Assembly: GCA_900547655.1 (NCBI GenBank)
Contig: URHQ01000030.1
Span: 1 to 21,310 of the forward strand
Direction: 5' to 3'
DNA from: an uncultured Collinsella sp.
GTDB taxonomy: Bacteria > Actinomycetota > Coriobacteriia > Coriobacteriales > Coriobacteriaceae
DNA: 21,310 nucleotides
Within the stretch, counting starts at the first letter, position 1. Every line of letters starts with the position of its first letter. Below the pieces are notes generated by a model. It did no database searches. It was not told the DNA's origin and saw nothing but the letters and a program-made list of their open reading frames with translations. Shown here in pieces: positions 14,448-21,310 of this stretch. Position numbers and translations under genes: made by a program.

Positions 14448-14463
14448 TGTTTCACGTGAAACA
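14448..14463. other. parS site 3
   Basis: A perfect parS, again exactly 39 bp after the preceding one and 40 bp before the parA start. It lies in the parA leader, so ParB bound here could also affect parA-parB transcription. Confidence 0.95.
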
Positions 14464-14502
14464 TCCTCCGTTTGACAGCTTTAATACACACCAGGAGGGA
14501 CC

Positions 14503-15303
14503 GTGGGATTTCGCGACGTTAAGCGTTCTAAGAGCGCAAAAGACACGCGTATCATTGCAATCATCAATCAAAAAGGCGGCGTCGGCAAGTCAACGACGGC
14601 TGTAAACCTTGCAGCAGCACTGGGTGAGCAGGGTCGTAAGACGCTGATTGTCGATTTTGATCCGCAGGGAAACAGCACCAGTGGATTCGGAATTGAAAAA
14701 GAAGACCTTGATCACTGCATCTATGATGCATTGCTGAATGATGTGCCGGCAGAATCGCTTATCCTTGATACAAATTGCAAAAAGGTATTCGTAATTCCGG
14801 CAACAATTCAGCTTGCAGGCGCCGAAATTGAGCTCGTAAGCGCAATTGCTCGTGAAACCCGCCTCAAAGATTTGCTTGAGCCGATTCAGGACGAGTTCGA
14901 TTTTATTTTCATTGACTGTCCTCCTTCGCTCGGCTTGCTTACCATCAACGCCTTGACCGCAGCAGACAGCGTTTTGATTCCAATCCAGTGCGAGTATTAC
15001 GCACTCGAGGGCGTTACGAAGCTGCTTGAGTCAATGAAGATGGTCAAATCACGTCTGAACAAGGGTTTAGACACCTATGGTGTGCTTATGACCATGTATG
15101 ACTCGCGTACTTCTCTGTCGAATCAGGTTGTTGAGGAGGTTCAATCGTACTTTGGTGACAAGGCGTTTAAGACGCTGATCCCCCGTACGGTCAAAATCTC
15201 CGAAGCTCCGTCTTTTGGAGAGCCGGTAATTACCTATGCACCTCAAAATAAGGGTGCAAAAGCATATATGAACCTTGCAAAAGAGGTGATCAAGCGTGCC
15301 TAG
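14503..15303 (+). CDS. parA: Chromosome partitioning ATPase ParA (Soj)
   Basis: ParA is the deviant-Walker ATPase that, with ParB at parS, segregates replicated origins. In Bacillus the homologue Soj also regulates DnaA. The 266 residues show the deviant P-loop KGGVGKST (24-31), the switch region DFDPQGN, and IDCPPSLGLL. A 15-residue N-terminal extension rich in Lys/Arg precedes the first strand. The start is GTG at 14503 with AGGAGG four bases upstream. Its stop overlaps parB by 8 bp. Confidence 0.96.
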   Translation: MGFRDVKRSKSAKDTRIIAIINQKGGVGKSTTAVNLAAALGEQGRKTLIVDFDPQGNSTSGFGIEKEDLDHCIYDALLNDVPAESLILDTNCKKVFVIPATIQLAGAEIELVSAIARETRLKDLLEPIQDEFDFIFIDCPPSLGLLTINALTAADSVLIPIQCEYYALEGVTKLLESMKMVKSRLNKGLDTYGVLMTMYDSRTSLSNQVVEEVQSYFGDKAFKTLIPRTVKISEAPSFGEPVITYAPQNKGAKAYMNLAKEVIKRA

Positions 15304-16201
15304 TGTAAAGAAACGTGGCGGATTGGGACGTGGACTCAATGCTTTGGTCTCAGAGGCCGAGTATGAGACCGGTGGTTCGGCTGCATCGGCTTCAAATGCC
15401 ACATCTGAAACAAAGCTACCTATTGAGGACATCGTTCCCAACCCAAATCAGCCACGAATTCACTTTAACGAAACTGAACTTCGCGAGTTGAGCGAGTCAA
15501 TCCAAGAACATGGCGTTTTGCAGCCACTTTTGGTTCGCAAACATGGAAACGGCTATGAGATCATCGCTGGTGAGCGTCGTTACCAAGCGTCAAAGCTTGC
15601 AGGTCTTGAGGAGCTGCCTGTCATCATTAAAGATGTTAATGATGAAGAGATGCTTGCTCTTGCACTTATCGAAAACCTTCAGCGTTCTGATCTGAATCCT
15701 GTCGAAGAGGCTAAGGGCTATCGCCAGCTCATAGATGCCAGCGGTATGACCCAGGAGGCATTGTCAAAGGCTGTAAGCAAGTCACGCTCTGCAATTACAA
15801 ACTCGCTACGCCTTCTTGATCTTCCCGAAGTTGTTCAGCAGATGATATTTGAGGGCAAACTTACTGCTGGTCATGCACGTGCGATTCTTGCAGTTCCCTA
15901 TGAGGATGCTCGAATTCGACTTGCTGAGAAGGTTGTTGCAGAGGGCCTTTCCGTAAGAGCGACAGAAAATCTTGCTCCGTTGTTTTCTGCCGGAGAGACA
16001 CCTAAGACTCCGAGGCCTGCAACGCCTCAGTCTTTTAAAAAGGCTGCCCGCGTGCTTCGTCAGGTTTTTAATACCAACGTGCGTGTGAAGAGCTCGCGAG
16101 GAAAGAATAAGATTGAGATTGAGTTTAAAGACGAGGAAGAGCTCTCTCGTATTCTTGGCGAAATGATTCAGTTTGATCAAGGAGGCCAAGATGAGGAATA
16201 G
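15296..16201 (+). CDS. parB: Chromosome partitioning protein ParB (Spo0J)
   Basis: ParB is a CTP-dependent DNA clamp that loads at parS, spreads, and recruits condensin. In 301 residues, the N-terminal KKRGGLGRGLNALV (5-18) is the ParA-stimulating peptide. The CTP-binding domain has GERRYQA (92-98) and ENLQRSDLNPVEEA (126-139). The helix-turn-helix (about 151-175) reads parS. The C-terminal dimerisation domain lies at about 247-300 after a Pro/Thr linker. The start is GTG at 15296 inside the end of parA, and its stop overlaps the next small gene by 11 bp. Confidence 0.96.
   Translation: MPSVKKRGGLGRGLNALVSEAEYETGGSAASASNATSETKLPIEDIVPNPNQPRIHFNETELRELSESIQEHGVLQPLLVRKHGNGYEIIAGERRYQASKLAGLEELPVIIKDVNDEEMLALALIENLQRSDLNPVEEAKGYRQLIDASGMTQEALSKAVSKSRSAITNSLRLLDLPEVVQQMIFEGKLTAGHARAILAVPYEDARIRLAEKVVAEGLSVRATENLAPLFSAGETPKTPRPATPQSFKKAARVLRQVFNTNVRVKSSRGKNKIEIEFKDEEELSRILGEMIQFDQGGQDEE
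16179..16185 (+). promoter_or_regulatory. Ribosome binding site for the 84-residue membrane protein
   Basis: A perfect AAGGAGG lies within the last codons of parB, five bases before the ATG at 16191. It supports that start over an in-frame TTG at 16173 and shows the small gene is meant to be translated. Confidence 0.85.
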
Positions 16202-16445
16202 GATTTTAACTGCGATTGCATTGGCGACGACTGTCGCGGTTGGTGCCTTTGCTGGCTATAAGATCGCGACAGACGATGGGCTTCGAGGTCGTTTGCTTCG
16301 TAGCGCGCAAGATATTGTCGATACATCCAAGAAGAAAATGGATGTTATGACAGAAGATGTTGCCATGCGCACTGCTCAGGTAACGAAGAATCCCAAGATT
16401 AATCAAGGTTGGGTTAGCAACCAATGGGAAAATGTAGGCTATTAG
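16191..16445 (+). CDS. Small single-span membrane protein coupled to parB
   Basis: The family is not recognised. It has 84 residues: a short basic N-terminus (MRNR), one hydrophobic segment at about 5-24 rich in Ala/Val/Thr with small residues GAFAG, then a soluble charged helix (27-65, including TSKKKMD) and a polar tail ending WENVGY. It resembles the general layout of YtxH-type anchored proteins, but I would not assign it. The hydrophobic stretch lacks a convincing signal-peptidase site, so a membrane anchor is more likely than secretion. It overlaps parB by 11 bp with a perfect ribosome site, so it is the last gene of the par operon. A terminator follows 29 bp on. A role at the membrane in origin segregation is inferred from position only. 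Confidence 0.8.
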   Translation: MRNRILTAIALATTVAVGAFAGYKIATDDGLRGRLLRSAQDIVDTSKKKMDVMTEDVAMRTAQVTKNPKINQGWVSNQWENVGY

Positions 16446-16454
16446 GTACCTAAC
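16442..16454. repeat. Palindrome TTAGGTACCTAA(C), copy 2
   Basis: This is the same 13 bases as at 12938-12950. Here the palindrome includes the TAG stop codon of the small membrane-protein gene (16443-16445). Confidence 0.6.
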
Positions 16455-16473
16455 AATTACTTAGCATATTTTG

Positions 16474-16516
16474 AGGGGTTCTTGTCTGATTCACGAGGCA
16501 AGGACCCCTTATTTTG
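16474..16516 (+). terminator. Terminator of the par operon
   Basis: An 11-bp stem (16474-16484 with 16499-16509, one G-U pair) around a 14-base loop is followed by TTATTTT. The T-run is imperfect, so efficiency may be moderate. Confidence 0.7.
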
Positions 16517-16559
16517 GCCGTAAAAAATGGGACAGGTAGCAGCTGATTCAAAATTAAGG

Positions 16560-16607
16560 CCAATAAATGAAACGGCCCCGGTTGCATATCTTGCAACCGG
16601 GGCCGTT
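16560..16607 (-). terminator. Terminator of rlmN
   Basis: A perfect 16-bp stem (16571-16586 with 16592-16607) has a five-base loop. On the minus strand it is followed by TCATTTATT, a weak T-tract. It may stop transcription from both sides in this convergent region. Nothing else recognisable lies between it and the par terminator. Confidence 0.75.
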
Positions 16608-16610
16608 CGA

Positions 16611-16626
16611 TGTTTCACATGAAACG
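16611..16626. other. Degenerate parS-like site after rlmN
   Basis: TGTTTCACATGAAACG matches the parS consensus at 14 of 16 bases. It lies between the rlmN stop codon and its terminator, about 2.1 kb from the three perfect sites. Confidence 0.5.
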
Positions 16627-16644
16627 TTTTGGGGTGCGACTCCC

Positions 16645-17697
16645 CTATGCGTGCTTCTGAACTTTGAAGCGCTGCTTCAGCTGTCCGCAAGCGGCGTCAA
16701 TATCGTTACCACGGGAGTTGCGAATCGTGGTCTCGATGCCACGAGACTCAAGGCGACGCTGAAGATCCTCAACCTTATGAATCGGCGATGGCTTGAGCGG
16801 GCTGCCCTCGATGTCGTTAAGCTGGATCAGGTTAACGTGGCACAACGTTCCTTCGCAGAAGTCGCAGAGCGCCTGCATCTCGGGATTCGTATCGTTGACG
16901 CCTTCAATCATGGCATACTCATAAGTCGGGCGGCGGCCAGTCTTCTCGGTGTAGAGCTGAAGCGCCTCGTGAAGGCGAAGCAGCGTGTACTTCTTAACGC
17001 CGGGCATGAGCTTGTTGCGCGTCGACTGGATGGCGGAATGCAGGGAAACGGCAAGCGTGAACTGCTCGGGGATGTCGGCAAATTTGCGAATACCGGGAAT
17101 AACGCCGCTGGTAGAGACGGTGAGATGACGAGCGCCGATACCGATGCCATCGGGGTCGTTGAGGATTCGCAGCGCCTTGAGAACCTCGTCGTAGTTGGCA
17201 AACGGCTCACCCTGGCCCATGAAGACAACGCTCGTGGCGCGCTCGCCAAAGTCGTTGGATACATGAAGTGCCTGGTCGACGATCTCTTGAGCGGTCAGCG
17301 AGCGCTTGAGGCCGTTGAGACCGGTAGCGCAAAAGGCGCAGCCCATGCCGCAGCCTGCCTGGGTGGAAACGCAGACGGAAAGCTTGTTACGACGGGGCAT
17401 ACCGACAGTCTCGACGGAAACGCCGTCGTGGTACTCGAGCAGATACTTACGAGAGCCATCTTTGGAAACCTGCTTGGTTAGTTCAGTCGGCGTGTCAAAG
17501 GCAAAAGCCTCTTTAAGCTGCTCGCGGAAAGCCTTGGGAAGGTTGGTCATATCGTCAAACGAACAAACGTTCTTCTCGAAGACCCATTCGATGAGCTGCT
17601 TCGCGCGGAAGGCGGGCTGGCCAAGTTCGGCCACGAGCTCGCGAATATCGTTTTGGCTCAAGTCGCGAATGTCCTGAGATTTAGTCCTGGGATTCAT
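16645..17697 (-). CDS. rlmN: Dual-specificity 23S rRNA/tRNA adenine-C2 methyltransferase RlmN
   Basis: RlmN is a radical-SAM enzyme that methylates C2 of A2503 in 23S rRNA and A37 in some tRNAs. In 350 residues the iron-sulfur ligands are C116, C120 and C123 (CGMGCAFC). The two mechanistic cysteines are C109 (SVCVSTQ) and C337 (DAACGQL). MGQGEPFANYDEV is the family GEP motif. Both mechanistic cysteines and the RlmN-type sequence argue for RlmN; Cfr is its closest relative. The ATG at 17697 has GAAAGG five bases upstream. It is a single-gene transcript, divergent from ddl and convergent with the par operon. Confidence 0.95.
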   Translation of the reverse strand: MNPRTKSQDIRDLSQNDIRELVAELGQPAFRAKQLIEWVFEKNVCSFDDMTNLPKAFREQLKEAFAFDTPTELTKQVSKDGSRKYLLEYHDGVSVETVGMPRRNKLSVCVSTQAGCGMGCAFCATGLNGLKRSLTAQEIVDQALHVSNDFGERATSVVFMGQGEPFANYDEVLKALRILNDPDGIGIGARHLTVSTSGVIPGIRKFADIPEQFTLAVSLHSAIQSTRNKLMPGVKKYTLLRLHEALQLYTEKTGRRPTYEYAMIEGVNDTNPEMQALCDFCEGTLCHVNLIQLNDIEGSPLKPSPIHKVEDLQRRLESRGIETTIRNSRGNDIDAACGQLKQRFKVQKHA

Positions 17698-17712
17698 GGA
17701 AGCCTTTCGATT

Positions 17713-17742
17713 TTGGGGAAACGTAGAGGGTATCGCTACAAT
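17713..17742 (+). promoter_or_regulatory. Possible ddl promoter
   Basis: TTGGGG (17713-17718) and TACAAT (17737-17742) are separated by 18 bp. The -35 is poor (3 of 6), while the -10 is good. It lies in the 85-bp gap shared with divergent rlmN; on the minus strand a TATAAT at 17766-17761 could serve rlmN but has no -35. Confidence 0.3.
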
Positions 17743-17782
17743 ATGGTATCAGCTGCAGAAATTATAGAGGAGGAGTCTGCCC

Positions 17783-18748
17783 ATGCCGGGTAAAAGCCTA
17801 GAGAACATGCACGTAGCGGTCTTGGCGGGCGGTCATTCCGCCGAGCGCGAGATCTCGCTCAATTCGGGAAAGAACGTTGTGGTGGCACTGAAGGAAGCCG
17901 GCTACACCTCGGTGGATCTGCTCGACACGGCCGCTGATGATTTTATGGTAACCATGGCGACCGGCGGCTTTGATGTGGCGTTTATCGCCATGCACGGTGC
18001 CGGCGGCGAGGATGGCGCCATGCAGGGTGCCATGGAGACCCTGGGTATCCCCTACACGGCCTCGGGCGTGCTTGCCAGCGCCTGCGGTGCCGACAAGGAA
18101 GTCTCTAAGCTCCTGTACGCCAAGGCGGGCATTCCCATTGCCCCCGGCCTTGCGCTCGAGGTGGGCGATGAAGTCGATATCGATCATATCGTCGAGGTCT
18201 GTGGCGAGCGCTGCTTTGTGAAGCCGGCCGTCAACGGTTCCAGCTATGGCATTTCCCTGGTCCATGAGCCCTCCGAGCTGCCCGCGGCAATCGCCAAGGC
18301 GTTTGAGTACGGCGACAAAGTGCTGGTCGAGAAGTGCATCGAGGGTACCGAGATCACCGTCGGCGTATACGGCGAAGATGACGTGCGCGCTCTGCCGATT
18401 GTCGAGATTCGTAAGCCCGAGGACTGCGAGTTCTACGATCTGGACGTGAAATATGTCGACCCTACGGACATCCATCGCATTCCGGCGCAGATTTCACCCG
18501 AGAACTACGCTCGTGCCCAGGAGCTTGCCTGTGCCGCTCACAAGGCCCTCGGGTGCCTGGGTATCTCGCGCAGCGACTTTATCGTGAGCGAGGACGGCCC
18601 CGTTATCCTCGAGACCAATACCATTCCCGGCATGACCGATACGTCGCTGTATCCGGATGAGATCCGCCACACCGACGACATGACGTTCCCGCAGGTCTGT
18701 GACAGTCTGATCCGTATGGGTCTTCGTCGAGCGGGCATTGCATGCTAA
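17783..18748 (+). CDS. ddl: D-alanine--D-alanine ligase
   Basis: Ddl joins two D-alanines with ATP for the peptidoglycan precursor. It is an ATP-grasp enzyme acting in the cytoplasm and a cycloserine target. In 321 residues, GGHSAEREISLNSG (16-29) is the N-terminal signature, HGAGGEDG (71-78) follows, KPAVNGSSYGIS (147-158) is the ATP-grasp loop, and ENTIPGMT lies near the C-terminus. The omega-loop keeps a KY pair (DLDVKYVD), as in D-Ala-D-Ala rather than D-Ala-D-Lac ligases, so ordinary glycopeptide susceptibility is expected. The ATG at 17783 follows an AGGAGGAG ribosome site. The stop overlaps the next gene by 7 bp. Confidence 0.95.
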   Translation: MPGKSLENMHVAVLAGGHSAEREISLNSGKNVVVALKEAGYTSVDLLDTAADDFMVTMATGGFDVAFIAMHGAGGEDGAMQGAMETLGIPYTASGVLASACGADKEVSKLLYAKAGIPIAPGLALEVGDEVDIDHIVEVCGERCFVKPAVNGSSYGISLVHEPSELPAAIAKAFEYGDKVLVEKCIEGTEITVGVYGEDDVRALPIVEIRKPEDCEFYDLDVKYVDPTDIHRIPAQISPENYARAQELACAAHKALGCLGISRSDFIVSEDGPVILETNTIPGMTDTSLYPDEIRHTDDMTFPQVCDSLIRMGLRRAGIAC

Positions 18749-21264
18749 TCGAGGACGCGGTTTCGTCAGGAACGCCGCAGTTTGTCATCGACTCCTATGC
18801 CACGCTAGCCGAACGCGCCAAAACGCAGTCCTTCGGCCTCATCGAGGAAGATGTGATTGTCCTCGATACCGAGACCACGGGTCTTTCGGTGCAGGACAAC
18901 GAGCTGATCGAGATCTCGGCGGCCCGTCTTTCGGGCCGCGAGGTTATCGACCGCTTCGATACCTTCGTGCATCCCAAGCAGCTGATTCCTGCCGAGATTA
19001 CCGAGCTCACGAGCATTACAAATGCCGATGTGGCAGATGCCCCGTCGGCCGTTGAGGCCGTCGCCGCCCTCGCCGATTTTGTCGGTGGTTGCCCGGTGAT
19101 TGCACATAACGCCACGTTCGACCGCTCGTTTATCGAGTCGGTCAAAGGCGGCGTCAATGTGAGCGATATTTGGATCGATTCGCTGGCGCTGTCGCGAATC
19201 GCGCTTCCGCGCCTGGCCTCGCACAAGCTGTCTTTTATGGCCGATCTGTTTGGCTGTGACTCGGTATCACACCGTGCCAATGCCGACGTCGACGCCCTGT
19301 GTGGCGTATGGCGCGTGTTGCTTGTGGCACTCACCGACTTGCCCCAGGGCCTCATGGCGCGCCTAGCCGACATGCATCCGGATGTGCCTTGGTCCTATCG
19401 TCCTATCTTCTCATTCTTGGCAGGGCAGAACCCTGGTTCTATCTTCTCTCTCAGCGCCGCTCGTACTGACGTTCTCAAGGCCGATCGCGCCGACGATCGG
19501 GTGGACGCCGACGAACTGCCGGTCCTCAAGATGCCGAGTCGTGAGGAGATTGAGGCAGACTATGCGCCAGGTGGCCTGGTCAATCGCATGTATCCCACTT
19601 ACGAGCCGCGTGATGAGCAGATCGCGATGGCGCTCGAGGTCCGCGATGCGCTGGTCACGGGCACTCATCGTGTAATTGAGGCGGGCACAGGCGTCGGCAA
19701 ATCGATGGCCTATCTGGTGCCTTTTGCCGAGGCGGCACGCCGTAACAACATCACGGTTGGTATTGCGACCAAATCGAACAATCTTGCAGACCAGCTCATG
19801 TACCATGAGCTGCCAAAACTTGCCGAGCAACTGGACGGTGGTCTGTCATTTTGCGCTCTCAAGGGCTATGACCACTATCCGTGCCTGCGCAAGCTTGAGC
19901 GCATGAGCCGAGGCCAGGTCGAGATTACCACCAAGCGCGATCCGGCGGACACGCTCACGGCGGTCGCGGTCATTATGGCGTACGTCTGCCAATCAGCCGA
20001 TGGCGACCTCGACTCGCTTGGCATTCGGTGGCGCAGCGTCAACCGCCCCGACTTTACGACGGCCTCGCGCGAGTGTGCTCGCCGCCTCTGCCCGTTTTTC
20101 CCTGATAAATGTTTGGTCCACGGCGCTCGCCGTCGTGCGGCGCATGCCGATGTGGTGGTCACCAACCATTCCCTGCTGTTCCGCAATGTTGCGGCCGAGG
20201 GCAGGATTTTGCCTCCGATTCGTCATTGGGTAATCGACGAGGCTCATTCTATCGAGCGCGAGGCGCGCCGTCAGTGGGCGCGCGTGGTGTCGGCGGACGA
20301 ATCACGCGTTCTGTTTGAGCGCCTGGGTGGCTCGAGCACCGGTGCGCTAAGCCAGGTCTCCCGTGATTTGGCAACCTCCGAGGGCTCTACGCTCTATTTG
20401 GGCCTTACTGCCAAGGCGACGTCGACGGTTGCGCGCGCGAGCATGGCAATCGCCGACGTGTTCGATGGCGTTCGCGAGCTCGGCCGCCGTGCCCGTGGGG
20501 GTTATGACAATGCCAATCTATGGATTGGCCCCGAGCTGCGCGAATCTGACGACTGGCATGATTTCTTACCGTCGGCCTACACTGCCATCGACGCATTGGA
20601 ACAAGCTGACAAGAGCGTCGACGCGCTGGTGCAAGCCGCCGCCGCCGACAAGCCCGAGGTTGTTGTCGACCTGGGTGATATTTCGCGCCGCCTGCACGAG
20701 CTGGCCGAGAACCTCAAACTCATCATTGACGGCACCGATGAACACTACGTGTATTCGCTGCAGGTCAATCGCAGGCTGCGTGCCGGCGGAGAGTCAATGA
20801 CCGCAGAGCGCATCGACATTGGCGAGGCCTTGGCAACCGAGTGGCTGCCCGAGGTTCACACGGCTATCTTTGCCTCGGCGACCATGACGGTGTCCAAAAG
20901 CTTTGAACACTTTAACCACGCGGTCGGTCTCGATCGCATCGGTGCTTCAACATCCTCGTCGCTGCACTTGGACTCGAGCTACGACTTCGATTCGAACATG
21001 GCTGTAGTCGTTGCGGGCGATATCCCCGATCCGCGCGATCGTGAGAGCTATCTTACGGCGCTCGAGCGCGTGCTGGTCGACGCCCATCTTGCCATGGGCG
21101 GATCGGTGCTCACACTGTTCACCAATCGGCGCGACATGGAAGACCTGTACGCCCGCGTTGAGCCCAAGATGGCCCGTGCGGGTCTGGAGCTCAACTGCCA
21201 GCAGCGCAACTCATCTCCTCGTCGCCTGCGCGACCGGTTTATCAACGAGCCGACCTCGTCGCTT
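18742..21264 (+). CDS. dinG: Exonuclease-DinG-type helicase fusion (3' end missing)
   Basis: The frame is open from ATG 18742 to the contig end; 841 codons are genomic and the rest reads adapter. Residues 35-190 are a DEDDh exonuclease like the DnaQ proofreading domain: Asp42 and Glu44 (DTETTG), Asp127 (AHNATFD), His177 and Asp182. Residues from about 290 form an XPD/DinG superfamily-2 helicase: Walker A AGTGVGKS (314-321), DEAH (499-502), SAT (712-714). Four cysteines, C381, C445, C450 and C457, lie between motifs I and II with spacing like the iron-sulfur cluster of E. coli DinG. The last helicase motifs are absent because the contig stops, not through mutation. The family unwinds DNA or R-loops during repair. 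The start overlaps the ddl stop by 7 bp and has only a weak ribosome site, so coupling to ddl is likely. Confidence 0.9.
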
Positions 21265-21310
21265 CTGTCTCTTATACACATCTCCGAGCCCACGAGACCG
21301 GAGCCTATCT
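21265..21310 (+). other. Sequencing-library adapter at right contig end
   Basis: 21265-21283 read CTGTCTCTTATACACATCT and 21284-21298 read CCGAGCCCACGAGAC, the reverse complement of the Nextera read-2 adapter. CGGAGCCT (21299-21306) matches from memory i7 index N720, and ATCT is the start of P7. This is not genomic. Confidence 0.97.

Noticed and set aside
14369..14464. Terminator between rsmG and parA
   Set aside because: The palindromes are parS sites: they are identical copies with perfect parS consensus and no loop or T-run.
14472..14477. TTGACA before parA as a -35 element
   Set aside because: A -10 at normal spacing would fall on the ribosome binding site, and no suitable hexamer is present.
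21048..21293. Minus-strand open frame beginning MGSEMCIRDRS
   Set aside because: Its start lies in the right-hand adapter and the remainder is antisense to the dinG fusion.

Overview
The window is a chromosomal replication-origin neighbourhood from a high-GC Gram-positive bacterium, most likely a member of the Coriobacteriia (Collinsella-like). That placement is inferred from gene order, protein style, hand-counted coding GC of about 62% in sampled stretches, and an ATPase gene placed just before dnaA. No database was searched. Both ends are sequencing-library adapter (about 1-44 and 21265-21310), so genomic sequence runs only from about 45 to 21264 and neither end is biological.

Layout. Genes left of about 11060 point left: an unfamiliar ATPase/winged-helix gene, dnaA, dnaN, recF, a DUF721/DciA-like gene, then gyrB and gyrA behind a strong terminator. 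Genes from 11406 to 16445 point right: rpmH, rnpA, yidD, yidC, khpB(jag), terminator, then rsmG, three parS sites, parA, parB and an 84-residue membrane protein. After a convergent double-terminator region comes rlmN on the minus strand. A divergent ddl-dinG pair follows, and dinG is cut off by the contig end.

Origin. Two non-coding stretches hold DnaA-box-like sequences: the dnaA-dnaN gap (7730-7967) and the region between the ATPase gene and rpmH (11061-11405). The dnaA-dnaN gap has the parts of a Bacillus-type unwinding site in order: an AT-rich segment, five DnaA-trio triplets, a nearby box, and four tandem boxes repeating every 11 bp. Preferred boxes look like TTTTCAACA rather than TTATCCACA. 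DnaA itself carries Asn where the usual DNA-reading Asp sits.

How the genes work together. DnaA opens the origin, the DciA-like protein may help load the helicase, DnaN and RecF serve synthesis and repair, gyrase removes supercoils, and ParA/ParB with three parS sites exactly 39 bp apart segregate the new origins. RpmH, RnpA, YidD and YidC link ribosome, tRNA-processing and membrane-insertion functions. The most novel elements are the ATPase/Gln-rich/winged-helix protein directly upstream of dnaA and the small membrane protein translationally coupled to parB.
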